Origin: Aureococcus anophagefferens
Lineage: Eukaryota; Sar; Pelagophyceae; Pelagomonadales; Pelagomonadaceae
Assembly (NCBI RefSeq): GCF_000186865.1
Contig: NW_008705600.1
Location: forward strand, 161,065-218,208
Reading direction: 5' to 3'
Length of the DNA stretch: 57,144 nt
The position numbers and the translations under genes are program-made. The notes beneath the pieces are model-generated. The model saw only the letters and a list, made by a program, of their open reading frames with translations, did no database searches and was not told where the DNA came from. Each line of letters begins with the position of its first letter. Position 1 is the stretch's first letter. Shown in pieces: positions 26,508 to 35,696 of this stretch.

Positions 26508-26975
26508 ATGAAGGTCATCATCGAGACGTGGCACAAGCCCCTGTGCCTGGCGCCGACGCTGTCGTCGACGCGCGTGAGCCTCACCGTGGAGCCCACGTGG
26601 AAGCTGGTGAAGCTGAAGCGCGCCGTCCAGGCCCTCTGCCGCACGCGCGCGGGGCGCACGTCCCTCGACCCGGGGCGCCAGGTGCTCTCCGTGAAGCAGG
26701 AGGACGAGGAGACGGGCGGCCTGAAGCGCGTCGTCCTCGAGGACGACGAGACCACTCTTCTCGGCTTCGACGTGCCGGACGGCGCGATCGTCTCGCTGAA
26801 GGTGAAGGCCTTCGAGCCCAAGCCCGTCGAGGACCCGCCGCCCTGGTACAACGACTTCGGGCGCGAGATGTCCCTCACGCACAGCGCGAGCGAGCTGAGC
26901 CTCGGCGGGACCATGAGCCGCTCCGGGTCCCTGGCGTCCCTGGGCGCGAGCCCGAGCCGGACCGCGCTCCGGTGA
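26508..26975 (+). CDS. Ubiquitin-fold protein with Ser-rich tail
   Basis: 155 residues. Residues 1-103 have a beta-grasp layout: MKVIIETWHKPLCLAPT and STRVSLTVEPTWKLVKLKRA (strands, then the first helix with its Lys-rich face), a central loop, then LEDDETTLLGFDVPDGAIVS and LKVKAF, equivalent to the ubiquitin DxxTL-x-x-(Y/F)-x-(V/I)-x-(D/E)G block. There is no C-terminal diglycine, so conjugation is unlikely. After WYNDFGREMSLTHSASE the tail is a Ser/Leu-rich low-complexity stretch. A ubiquitin-like protein-protein interaction role is inferred. A 256-bp spacer with direct repeats separates it from the divergent steroid-reductase gene. Confidence 0.6.
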   Translation: MKVIIETWHKPLCLAPTLSSTRVSLTVEPTWKLVKLKRAVQALCRTRAGRTSLDPGRQVLSVKQEDEETGGLKRVVLEDDETTLLGFDVPDGAIVSLKVKAFEPKPVEDPPPWYNDFGREMSLTHSASELSLGGTMSRSGSLASLGASPSRTALR

Positions 26976-27110
26976 CGGGGCCGTCGGTCGCCCTAGGTTC
27001 CTGTTTCTTTTTTCGAGGGGTTCGCGCGTTCCCGGCGCGGCGTTGTCGGGCGGGGTGGAGGTCGTGGTGGTCGTAATAATCGCAAGAAGGCAAGAAGCCG
27101 ACGGTGACGA

Positions 27111-27120
27111 CATATATTGG
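27111..27120 (+). promoter_or_regulatory. TATA-like element before the F-box gene
   Basis: CATATATTGG lies about 73 bp upstream of the F-box gene ATG at 27193, in a locally AT-richer spacer. A core-promoter role is only inferred. Confidence 0.3.
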
Positions 27121-27192
27121 CGTGGTTTCGCCACAGCGCTGTGCGCTGTGCAGCGCTCTCTCGTGTGCTCTCTCCGGAGAACTCCGAAGGAG

Positions 27193-28176
27193 ATGGTGCA
27201 GACGCGGAGGGCAAAGCAGACGCTTCGCGACAAGCAGGGGACGACGGACGTGGTGTCGCAGCTCCCGCACGAGCTCGCGCTCAAGATTCTGTCCTTTGCT
27301 TCGGCGGACGCCGTCGTCGCGGCGTGCGGCGTCGCGAAGCACTGGCGCGACCTCGGCGGCACCGACGCGCTGTGGCGGCCCCTGTGCCACGACCTCTGGC
27401 GCGGGAAGCTGAACTTTGAGGGGCGGACGCGCCCGCTCTCGGCCGCCGTGCGCGACGACGCGATCGTGGCGCGCGGCGCGCCCGTCGCGCGCGGCGCGGC
27501 GGCGCGCGTCGCGTACGACTGGGACGGCGCCGACCCGTGGATCGGAGCGCACGAGCGCCTGGAGCGCCTCGACTGGCGCGCATCCTACAGGCTCTCGCTC
27601 CTGGACGCGGCGCGGACGCGCATCGCGGACGACGAGCTCGCGAGGATCCCCTGGTTCGTGTGCTTCGGCGACGCGTTCGTGGCCCCTCGATTGGCGGCGT
27701 CGTGCCAGCTCTCCGACGCCGCCATGGCGCAGGCCCGGGCCACGGCGGGCCACACGTTCGCGCGGTTCTCCCTCGACGACGCCGCGCCGCGGACCTTCTT
27801 TTCCGAGGCCGAGGGCTACTACACGGACTCGTTCTACTCCCACCTGCCCGGCGACCCGGTGGAGGAGTTCATCGCCCCCGGCGGCGTCGCGACCTGGCGC
27901 CGCGACAAGAACGACGGCATCAAGCTCGCGAAGTTCGCCTCGTTCCACGCGCCGCTCGAGGCCTCGCGGCGCGCCGACTGGGGCTGGCGCCTCGCCAACA
28001 ACTACGTCCTCAAGGAGTCCTGCGACGCGGGCATCGTCGCCCGCGAGGTCTGGAAGAGCCCCGAAGTGCCGGAGGAGGCGCAGCCCTCGCTCGTCGACCC
28101 CCGGGACAACATCAACTACTCGCCCCCGTCCGAGCCGACGTGGGCGCCGTCCCCCGGCGTCGCGGTCGCGTACTAG
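27193..28176 (+). CDS. F-box protein
   Basis: 327 residues from ATG 27193; the upstream ORF extension lacks coding character. Residues about 22-68 match an F-box: SQLPHELALKILSFASADAV, VAACGVAKHWRDLGGTDALW, RPLCHDLWRGKL. F-boxes bind Skp1 in SCF ubiquitin ligases. The rest has no WD40 or LRR repeats. It contains aromatic-rich segments (FFSEAEGYYTDSFYSHLPGD, ADWGWRLANNYVLKESCDAG) that may form a small substrate- or ligand-binding domain I do not recognise. It is convergent with the Patched-like gene, with stops about 50 bp apart. Confidence 0.75.
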   Translation: MVQTRRAKQTLRDKQGTTDVVSQLPHELALKILSFASADAVVAACGVAKHWRDLGGTDALWRPLCHDLWRGKLNFEGRTRPLSAAVRDDAIVARGAPVARGAAARVAYDWDGADPWIGAHERLERLDWRASYRLSLLDAARTRIADDELARIPWFVCFGDAFVAPRLAASCQLSDAAMAQARATAGHTFARFSLDDAAPRTFFSEAEGYYTDSFYSHLPGDPVEEFIAPGGVATWRRDKNDGIKLAKFASFHAPLEASRRADWGWRLANNYVLKESCDAGIVAREVWKSPEVPEEAQPSLVDPRDNINYSPPSEPTWAPSPGVAVAY

Positions 28177-28229
28177 GCCGAGCTCTAGGCAGGAAGCTTG
28201 GTAATTACACTTTTTTGGACCCGCGCCCG

Positions 28230-30941
28230 CTAGCCGGCGAGGGCCAGGGGCGCGTCGGCGTCCTCGACGACGGCGGCGTCCGCGACGTCGCCCTTGGCGT
28301 CGTCGGGCGCGAGCTTCGCGGGCCCGGCGGGCTTCTCGGCGGCCTCCGCCCGGTGGCGCGGCGCGGGCGCGACGAGGGAGCAGAGCACGGGCATCGTCGC
28401 GAGGCCGAACCAGAGCGCGAGGAGGAGGATCGTGATGAGGTAGTTGAAGAAGGTGCGGAAGACGTAGGTCTTGCAGAAGCCGCACATGGAGATGCCGAGC
28501 ACCGTCGACGCGCCGCCCTTGAAGACGGACGGCCCGAGCTTGCGGAGCGCGTCGCGCGCGCGGTCGTCCGGGTCCGCCTTCTCCGAGCCCTGGAACGCGT
28601 GGCAGTAGTGGGCCGACGCGTCCGTGGCGAGGCCCACGGCGATGACGACGAAGAAGGCCGACACGTTGTTCAGGCCGTCGCCGTACCAGTAGATGGACCC
28701 GTAGGTGATGACGCAGACCATGACGACCATCGACGACACCATCGCCGCGGCGCGCACGTCGCCCAGGAGGAAGACGAGGATGACGGCCACGGTGACGCAG
28801 GCGATGACCATGGAGAACAGCGTCTCCGCGTAGACGAGCCTTACGCCCTCGCCGAAGATGAACGCGAAGTTCCAGACCTTGGGCGGGCCGAGGGGCCGGC
28901 CGTAGGTGCGCGCCGTCTGCCGCGCCTTGACCATGCGCCGGTTGCGTATGATGGTCGACTGGTCGTCCTCGTCCTCGTTCCAGAGCGTGTCGACGCGCGT
29001 CGCCGTGATCTCGCAGGTGTCGTCGGACACGTCTAAGACGACGTTCTCCGCGTAGTCGGAGCCGTCGGCCGTGGCGAGGAAGTCGCGGACCGAGTAGCAG
29101 TAGGACGTGCCGTCGCTGAACGTCGACGCCTCGCCGGCCGCCCAGGCCTCGTGCGCCGAGAACCAGTTCGACTCGAGCGACGTGCTCGCCACGAAGCGCA
29201 GGTTGCCGTAGGCCTCCAACAGGTCGGCCATCGTCTGCCGGTTCTCGTAGTAGTCCGCGTGCTCCGTGTAGAGGCCGACCCAGGTGACGCCGCTGTCGCC
29301 GTAGTGCTCCATGTTGTAGTCGTAGTTCGTGAGGTACCAGCCCCTGACCAGGAACCAGTCGTACTGGTAGTTGGCTTCCGTCAACGCCGCGCCGCTCGCG
29401 CCGAGGCCCGCCAACCCGAGCGTCGCGAGCAGCACGAAGGCCTTCCCCGGCTTCGATAGGAGCGCGTCCGCGTAACTCCCGCCGTAGCAGTTCGCGCGCT
29501 CGGGCTCGCGGTCCGGCGGCGGCGCCTCCTTCACGCAGCATCTCTCGCAGCACCGCGCGCGGTCGCCGCTCGCGCGCTCCGCGACGGCGCGGCGCAGCTT
29601 GCGGCGCAGGTCCAGGGAGAAGATGGCGACGAACAGGCTCACCTGAAGGAGAAAGTCGACGGCCACGGCCGCGGCGCAGAACGCGCAGAACGACGAGATC
29701 GCCGGGATCGCCGTGAACGACCCGGCCACAAAAGCGCAGAAGTCCGTCACGGACGTCACCGTGATCGACGGCCCCGCCGCGGCCATGGCCCGCTCGACGC
29801 GCCGCGCCGCGACGTCGTCGACCGTCGCCGAACCCTCCGCGATTCTGTCGACGTCGTCGTGGAAGTCCCCGAAATGCACCAACTCCGCGCCGCAGATGAC
29901 GAACGCGTCGTCGAGGCCGATGCCCAGCACGAGGAACACGGCGATGGACGCCGTCGCCGAGAAGATGGCGCCGCAGTAGAGCGCCAGCCCGAAGGCCGCG
30001 AGCACCGCGACGAGCACGACGACGGCCGCGGCCACCCCCAGCCAGCCCCGGCTCTTGAAGGGGTCCCTCCGATCGTAGAGGGCCCAGTAGGCGTAGCAGA
30101 AGATGACGATGGACGCCAGGTTCACGAAGGTGCGATCATAATCGAAGGCGCCGTCGACGTTCTCCGCCGCGCCCGCGGCGTTCAAAGGCATGGGCCGGTC
30201 GAAGGACTCGTAGGACGCCCTCCGCAGCTTCTCGTTGAACTTGCGCTCGAGGCGCTGGGCGTGGGGGTCGACGTTCGTCTTCTCGTGGGCGTCGTTGTCC
30301 AGGTAGAAGTCGAACTTGAGCGACCCCGCGTAGGTCACCGCGCCGGCGTCGTCGTAGCGCAACTTCGCCGCCACTCTAAAGAGCGACGCGTCCCGGCCCA
30401 CGGGCGAGCAGCAGTCCGGCGCGGGGCGGTTCACCGTGGCCAGCACGTCCGGATCGTCCTCGAGCGCGGCCCGGCTGTAGTTCCAGAACGCGAGGATCGA
30501 CGACTTCTGGCAGAGGCCGTTCCAACCGCCGACCGCGCAGCTACGGGCGTCGTAGCCCGTCGCGCCGTCCTCGGCCGAGATGGCCAGCACGTCCTCGTAG
30601 ACGTCGAAGGCGTCGCGGAGCGCGGCTTTCGTGAGGAGATTCGCGTCGCCGCGGTGGTCCAGGAGCACGGAGGAAACGACGTCGGCGGAGCCGAAGCGGT
30701 CGTCGATCCACGCCCGGTCCTCCTGGGATTTCATGTACGCGGGCACGTACAATTTGTCGGGCCGCGCCTCGTTCTTGATCTGGGAGAAGCCGCTCGCGAG
30801 CACCGCGCTCAGGAAGAGGCAGAGGCCCACGGTGCGCCAGGGCTTGCGCGACGCGAAGGTCGCCACGACGGCGCAGGCCCGGGAGATGACGTCCTCCGTC
30901 TTGTCCGCGGCGCGCGCGAGGCTGCTGCGGCGCGCGGCCAT
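28230..30941 (-). CDS. Patched/NPC1/Dispatched-like RND membrane transporter
   Basis: 903 residues, single exon. One N-terminal helix (WRTVGLCLFLSAVLASGF, about residues 35-52) is followed by a large luminal domain with several cysteines. A sterol-sensing-type five-helix block (about residues 268-445) contains the motif FLVLGIGLDDAFVICGAELV, equivalent to the GVGVDD-F of NPC1 and the proton-relay Asp pair of RND proteins. A second luminal loop is followed by a second helix block with VIAVGLATDASAHYCHAF (a single Asp at the matching position). Members use ion gradients to move sterols or lipids. The family is expanded in stramenopiles, so orthology to NPC1 or Patched is not claimed. It is divergent from the tandem AAA gene across 176 bp. 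Confidence 0.85.
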   Translation of the reverse strand: MAARRSSLARAADKTEDVISRACAVVATFASRKPWRTVGLCLFLSAVLASGFSQIKNEARPDKLYVPAYMKSQEDRAWIDDRFGSADVVSSVLLDHRGDANLLTKAALRDAFDVYEDVLAISAEDGATGYDARSCAVGGWNGLCQKSSILAFWNYSRAALEDDPDVLATVNRPAPDCCSPVGRDASLFRVAAKLRYDDAGAVTYAGSLKFDFYLDNDAHEKTNVDPHAQRLERKFNEKLRRASYESFDRPMPLNAAGAAENVDGAFDYDRTFVNLASIVIFCYAYWALYDRRDPFKSRGWLGVAAAVVVLVAVLAAFGLALYCGAIFSATASIAVFLVLGIGLDDAFVICGAELVHFGDFHDDVDRIAEGSATVDDVAARRVERAMAAAGPSITVTSVTDFCAFVAGSFTAIPAISSFCAFCAAAVAVDFLLQVSLFVAIFSLDLRRKLRRAVAERASGDRARCCERCCVKEAPPPDREPERANCYGGSYADALLSKPGKAFVLLATLGLAGLGASGAALTEANYQYDWFLVRGWYLTNYDYNMEHYGDSGVTWVGLYTEHADYYENRQTMADLLEAYGNLRFVASTSLESNWFSAHEAWAAGEASTFSDGTSYCYSVRDFLATADGSDYAENVVLDVSDDTCEITATRVDTLWNEDEDDQSTIIRNRRMVKARQTARTYGRPLGPPKVWNFAFIFGEGVRLVYAETLFSMVIACVTVAVILVFLLGDVRAAAMVSSMVVMVCVITYGSIYWYGDGLNNVSAFFVVIAVGLATDASAHYCHAFQGSEKADPDDRARDALRKLGPSVFKGGASTVLGISMCGFCKTYVFRTFFNYLITILLLALWFGLATMPVLCSLVAPAPRHRAEAAEKPAGPAKLAPDDAKGDVADAAVVEDADAPLALAG

Positions 30942-31117
30942 GGTGGTTGTCGTTTTTGTTGCGCAAGTGGATGGAGTGGCGCGCGCGGTGCGAGGAGCGA
31001 CGAACGACGGTGGTAGCAGCTCGTGTGAGCAGTGACGTAGTCGCTTCGCAGCACGGCATTACTAGCATTGCCGGCACTGTGCGGCGACACAACCGGCCTG
31101 TGGCAAAGCGAGGCAGC

Positions 31118-33736
31118 ATGGACGCCGCGACAGCCGCGCAGCCGGACTCCTCCTCCTCCGACGACGAGACGGCCGCGACCGCGCCGCCGACGCCGCCAGC
31201 GACCGCCGACGCGAGCGGCGCCGCGACGGCCGAATCCGCCGCCGCCGCCGACGGCGCCGCGCCGCCGCTGCCGCCGACCTCCGGCAAAAAAAAAAAAAAG
31301 AAGAAGAAGAAGCCGGCGGCGGCGGCGCCCGCCGACGACGAGGAGGAGGCGGCGGACGACGGCGCGCTCGTCGTCGACGTGTCCGTCGCGCGCGTCGCCA
31401 AGCGCGCGAACGCGACGTTGGAGCTCGGCGTCGACGCCGCCGTCGCCCGAGGCCTCCACTTCGAGGGCTTCGTCGAGGTGCTCGGCGCCGCGACGTTAGA
31501 CGGGGCGCCCATCGATGCATTGACGGGCCTCGTCGCCGCGATCCGCGTCGTCGGCCTCGGCGGCGGCGCGCGGCTCGTTTTGTGCGCGGGGTCGCCGCCG
31601 GCGCCGGCCGCCGCGGCGCTCGACGTCGCGTACCGGCGCGGCGCGGAGTGGCCGAGCTGGCAGTGCGTGATCGTCGAGGCCCCCTGGGACCGGGTGCCGA
31701 GGAGCCGCGCCGTGAGGGGCCACCTCCGCGGCGCCGTCGTCCGCGCGGGGCAGCTCGCGCCGAACTGGACGGCGACGGGAGACCCGCTCACCGTGGCCGC
31801 GTGCTTCGGCTTCGGCCGCGAGCGGCACTGGGACCGGGAGCGCGGCCTCGGCGTCGTCGGCGAGTTCACGCGCGTCGTCGTGCGCCGGGCGCCGGCCGTC
31901 GACGGCCAGTTCGACGCGTTGACGGGCGGCTGCGACCTCGAGGACGCCCAGGCGCGGCTCCGCGTCTTCGAGCCCCTCGTGGGCCTCGGCCCGCTCACGG
32001 CCATGCAGGCCTACTTCGCCCGGGGCTGGCCCGGCGACGTGCGGACCGAGGCCGTCGACTTCGCGGTCCGCGCGCGCCCCTTGAAGACGTTCCTGGTCCT
32101 CGGCGAGCCGTGCGTCGGCAAGTCGACGCTCGCGGCGTGCTGCGCCCTCGAGGCCGCCGAGGGCAACCCCCACGCCGTCTTCTGGCTCCACTGCGGCGCC
32201 CACCTCGCCGCGCACGGGTCCGACGCCGTCAGGGCATTGGACCTCGAGCTCGAGGTCGCGTTCGCGGCGTCCGAGTGCCGGCCCGTCGTCGTCGTGCTCG
32301 ACGACCTCGACGCGTGGTGCCCCCGCGACAACGCGAACGCCGGCGACGTCGGCGAGGGCCTCCGGCGGACCCTGGCCAAGTTCATCTACCTCATCCACGA
32401 CCCGGACCCGCTCCAGCCCATCTTACTCAACGAGGGCCCGGAGGACTACGAGTCCGCGAACGCGTGCATGCGCGAGCCCTACTTCAAGGCCCTGGCGTTG
32501 ATCGCGACGGCCAAGTCGGAGAAGGCGATCCACGACCGCCTCTTCACGACGGGCACCTGGGACTACCGCTTCGACATGGAGGCGCACGACGTCTGGAACG
32601 AGCGCGCGCGGCGGCGCTACCTCCGGTGGGCGCTCGACCGCGAGCCGACTCTGGACGGCGACGCGGACGCGCTCGCGGGGGACGCGAGCGTCGGCCTGGG
32701 GGGCGCGGAGCTGTCGTCGGCCGTCGCGGCGGCCAAGTGGCGGAAGGTGCCGCTCGAGGTGACGGTCGCGGAGCTCCGGTCCAAGTCCAAGGTCACAAAC
32801 GCGCTCTCCATGAGCGTGGACCGCAAGGTGCGCTTCGGCGACGTCGCGGGCCTCAAGGCCGCGAAGAAGGCCATCACGCGCTGCGTCGTCTGGCCGCGGA
32901 CGCACGCGGCGGCCATGCGGCGCTTCAAGATCGAGGCGCCGAGCGGCGTGCTCCTGCACGGGCCGCCGGGCGTCGGCAAGACCATGCTCGTGCGCGCCGC
33001 GGCGACGGAGGCCGACGCGACGCTCTTCGAGCTCACGCCCGCGAACGTCGTCTCGGCGAAGATGGGCGAGAGCGAGCGCGTCGTCGCGTCCGTCTTCAAG
33101 GCCGCGATGCGCCACGCGCCCGCGTTGATCTTCATCGACGAGTTCGACACGCTCTTCCCCCGGCGCGACACGGCCGAGGGCAAGGTCGGCGCGTCGCTCG
33201 TGACGGGCCTCTGCGTCAACTTCGACGATCTCGGACGATGGAAGAAGGAGCGCCGCGAGAGCGACGAGCACGCGGACCGGCTGGGGGTCGTCGTGTTGGC
33301 CGCGTGCAACCGGCCCAAGGCCGTGGACCGCGCCTTGCTGCAGTACGGCCGCTTCGACTACGAGATCGCCGTGGCGCTGCCGGACCTCGACGACCGGCGC
33401 GAGCTCGTCGAGAACCTGGCGGGCGATGTGGCCGACGCGACCGACCTCGACTTCGTCGCCGGGGACACGGCCGGCTTCTCGGGCGCGGACCTCTCGCAGT
33501 TCGTCGCCGCGGCCGTCGAGCACGCGGCCCTGCGCAGCGGGGCCGAGGGCGGGCGCCTGACGCGCGCGGACTTTGCGGAGGCGCGGCGCGAGGCCGCGAC
33601 GCTCGCGGAGGACCTCGCCGCGGAGCGCGCGGCGCGCGCGGCGCGGCGGCCGGAGGACGCGCCGCCGCGGCCCGAGTTCCCCCGCCAGGTCGCGACGAAG
33701 ACCTACGGCGCCTACGACGACGTCCCCGACACGTAA
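31118..33736 (+). CDS. Tandem AAA+ ATPase (type II, PEX1/AFG2/CDC48-like)
   Basis: 872 residues from ATG 31118. An acidic, Ala-rich leader contains a poly-Lys run encoded by a 13-A tract, which may be prone to slippage. The first AAA module has Walker A GEPCVGKSTLAACC (about residue 328) and Walker B VVVVLDDLDAW. The second, better conserved, has VRFGDVAGLKAAKKAITRCV, Walker A GPPGVGKTMLVRAA (about residue 613), Walker B ALIFIDEFDTLFPRRD and the FSGADLSQFVAAAVEHAALR lid helix. A better-conserved second module and a DDLD-type first Walker B resemble PEX1. However, no PEX1 N-domain is recognised, so AFG2/SPATA5-like is an equal alternative. Protein extraction or remodelling is inferred. Confidence 0.8.
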   Translation: MDAATAAQPDSSSSDDETAATAPPTPPATADASGAATAESAAAADGAAPPLPPTSGKKKKKKKKKPAAAAPADDEEEAADDGALVVDVSVARVAKRANATLELGVDAAVARGLHFEGFVEVLGAATLDGAPIDALTGLVAAIRVVGLGGGARLVLCAGSPPAPAAAALDVAYRRGAEWPSWQCVIVEAPWDRVPRSRAVRGHLRGAVVRAGQLAPNWTATGDPLTVAACFGFGRERHWDRERGLGVVGEFTRVVVRRAPAVDGQFDALTGGCDLEDAQARLRVFEPLVGLGPLTAMQAYFARGWPGDVRTEAVDFAVRARPLKTFLVLGEPCVGKSTLAACCALEAAEGNPHAVFWLHCGAHLAAHGSDAVRALDLELEVAFAASECRPVVVVLDDLDAWCPRDNANAGDVGEGLRRTLAKFIYLIHDPDPLQPILLNEGPEDYESANACMREPYFKALALIATAKSEKAIHDRLFTTGTWDYRFDMEAHDVWNERARRRYLRWALDREPTLDGDADALAGDASVGLGGAELSSAVAAAKWRKVPLEVTVAELRSKSKVTNALSMSVDRKVRFGDVAGLKAAKKAITRCVVWPRTHAAAMRRFKIEAPSGVLLHGPPGVGKTMLVRAAATEADATLFELTPANVVSAKMGESERVVASVFKAAMRHAPALIFIDEFDTLFPRRDTAEGKVGASLVTGLCVNFDDLGRWKKERRESDEHADRLGVVVLAACNRPKAVDRALLQYGRFDYEIAVALPDLDDRRELVENLAGDVADATDLDFVAGDTAGFSGADLSQFVAAAVEHAALRSGAEGGRLTRADFAEARREAATLAEDLAAERAARAARRPEDAPPRPEFPRQVATKTYGAYDDVPDT

Positions 33737-33865
33737 GACGCGCTCCTTCTACTGAGGTTGGCCCGAGGTCGGCTAGAGTCGCGCGAGCGAGCAACTTAGC
33801 GACTCGGAGCACGGCGCGCGGGGCAACCTTGAAGGGCAGCGTGTCGGTTGAAAAAGCCCGCAGGC

Positions 33866-35546
33866 ATGGCCGGGCTGCTCGTCGGCCTCGCCCTCGCCGC
33901 GGCGGCGTCCGCCGCGTCGGCCGACGAGGGTCCGCCCGACGCGGCCTACCGCGCGCGGGGCCTCGCGGCCTACGCGAAGCAGGACCGCGTGCGGCTGACG
34001 CACCAGCGCGACAAGGGGTCCAACATGGGCGACGACGCGGCCGAGGTCGCGCGCATGCGCGAGGCCCTGGCCTGGTTCCGGCGGGCCGTCGACGCGGACC
34101 CGACCAACGCCGAGAACCACGCCTACGTCGGCAACGCCCACTTCCGCCTCGACGAGTTCGGCGAAGCTAAAGCGGCGTACGAGGCCGCCGTGTCGCTCGA
34201 CCCGGCCGCCGCGCGCTACCGCAGCAACCTCGGCAGCCTCTTCGCCCAGCGGGGCCGCTACGCCGAGGCGCTGGCCTACTTCCAGGCCGCCAAGGCGCTG
34301 GACCCGAGCGACGGCACCTTGGCGAAGAACTACGACTCCGCGGAGATGTTCCTCCGCTTCGAGCAGATGGTCGAGGAGCTCGAGGGCCGCGGCGACGGGG
34401 CGCACTGGGACGTCGCGGGCTTCGTCGACGGGCGCAACTACTCGGAGAAGGTCGAGGTGACCTTCAAGTTCGTCATGGAGCAGCGCGCGGACCTCCACGA
34501 GCGCGCGCTCGCGCTTTTACGACCCGCCGTCGCCGCGCGGCCCGACTTCGCCGCGCTGAGCCACGTCCTGGGCAACACGCTCGTGGCGCACCACCAGGCG
34601 CTCCACCCCGTCAAGGTGCGGCGCGGCGACCCGGCGCCGCTCTTAGACGAGGCGCGGACCGTCGTCGAGGCGTCGCTCGCGCGGGCCACGGCGCTCGGCG
34701 CGGGCGCGCGCGCCGCGGGCGTCTGCGAGGCGACGGGGGCGCTGCGCGTCGTGTCCGTGTCGTCGAGCCGCCGCCTCGAGCTCGACCGCCTCGCGGCGTC
34801 CGCGCGGCGCGTCGGCGCGACGCTCGAGGTGCTCGGCCTGGGAGAGCCGTGGCGCGGCCTGGGGTCCAAGGTCGATTTCCTCCGGGCCTACCTCGCCGAC
34901 CCCGACCGGAACATCCGCGACGGCGACCTGCTCCTCTTCCTGGACGCCTACGACGTGCTGCTATTGCCGCCCGCGCGGGACCTGCCGGCCAAGTTCGCGG
35001 CGCTGGAAGTCGACGCGCCCGGCGCGGTCGTCTTCAACTCGGAGCTCGCGTGCGCGCCCGACGCCGCGCTGCGCCTCGCCTACCCGCGCCTCGCGCCGGG
35101 CGAGCCCTTCCACTTCCTCAACTCGGGCGTCTACCTCGGCCGCGTCCGCGACGTCCGCGCGATGCTCGACGCCGTCGCCGCGGACGTCGAACGCGCACCA
35201 CGTCGCCTTCGGCGCGGACCCCTTCCGCTTCGACGACCAGCGCTGGTTCCACCGCTTCCACCTCGCGCACCCGGGCCGCGTGCACCTCGACACGACGGCG
35301 GCCCTCTTCCAGACGCTCCACGACACGACGGTCGACGACTACGCGCTCGTCGACGACGGCGGCGCCGCGGCGCTCCGGTCGCGCGTCTCCGGCGCGGCGC
35401 CCGCGGCCATGCACGGCAACGGCAACGGCATCGACACGTTCCACGCGCTCTCGAAGATGCTCGGCGACGCCGGCTGGCCCGAGGCGGCGCCGGGCGGCGT
35501 CGCGTCGACGAGCTCGCCCATCCCCCAGCACCGCGCGGCGGCGTAA
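33866..35546 (+). CDS. TPR protein fused to a PLOD/procollagen-type glycosyltransferase domain; frameshift near 35189
   Basis: The first true ATG is at 33866. MAGLLVGLALAAAASAASAD is a signal peptide, so secretory targeting is likely. Residues about 60-155 hold TPR repeats (AENHAYVGNAHFRLDEFGEA, RYRSNLGSLFAQRGRYAEAL). From about residue 290 a PLOD-like GT domain follows: GLGSKVDFLRAYLAD, the metal-binding LLLFLDAYDVLLLP, VVFNSELACAPDAALRLAYP and FHFLNSGVYLGRVRDVRA. Near 35189 the frame must shift by one base to continue with AFGADPFRFDDQRWFHRFHL, the LDTTAALFQTLHDT block and the HGNGNG motif. All catalytic landmarks are present once the shift is allowed. This suggests a sequencing indel or tiny intron rather than decay. 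Confidence 0.78.
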
Positions 35547-35696
35547 GCGGCGCCGCGGTTGCGCTTGGAAACTTCTTTGTAGGACAAGTTGCAGGCCGCC
35601 GTCCGAAGGGATCCTGGACCGGTTGTCCGGCGTCTGGGCAGCCCCCCGCGCCCGCCGGGCAGCCCCCCCCCGACCGCGCCGCCGGTCCCGGTCGCC

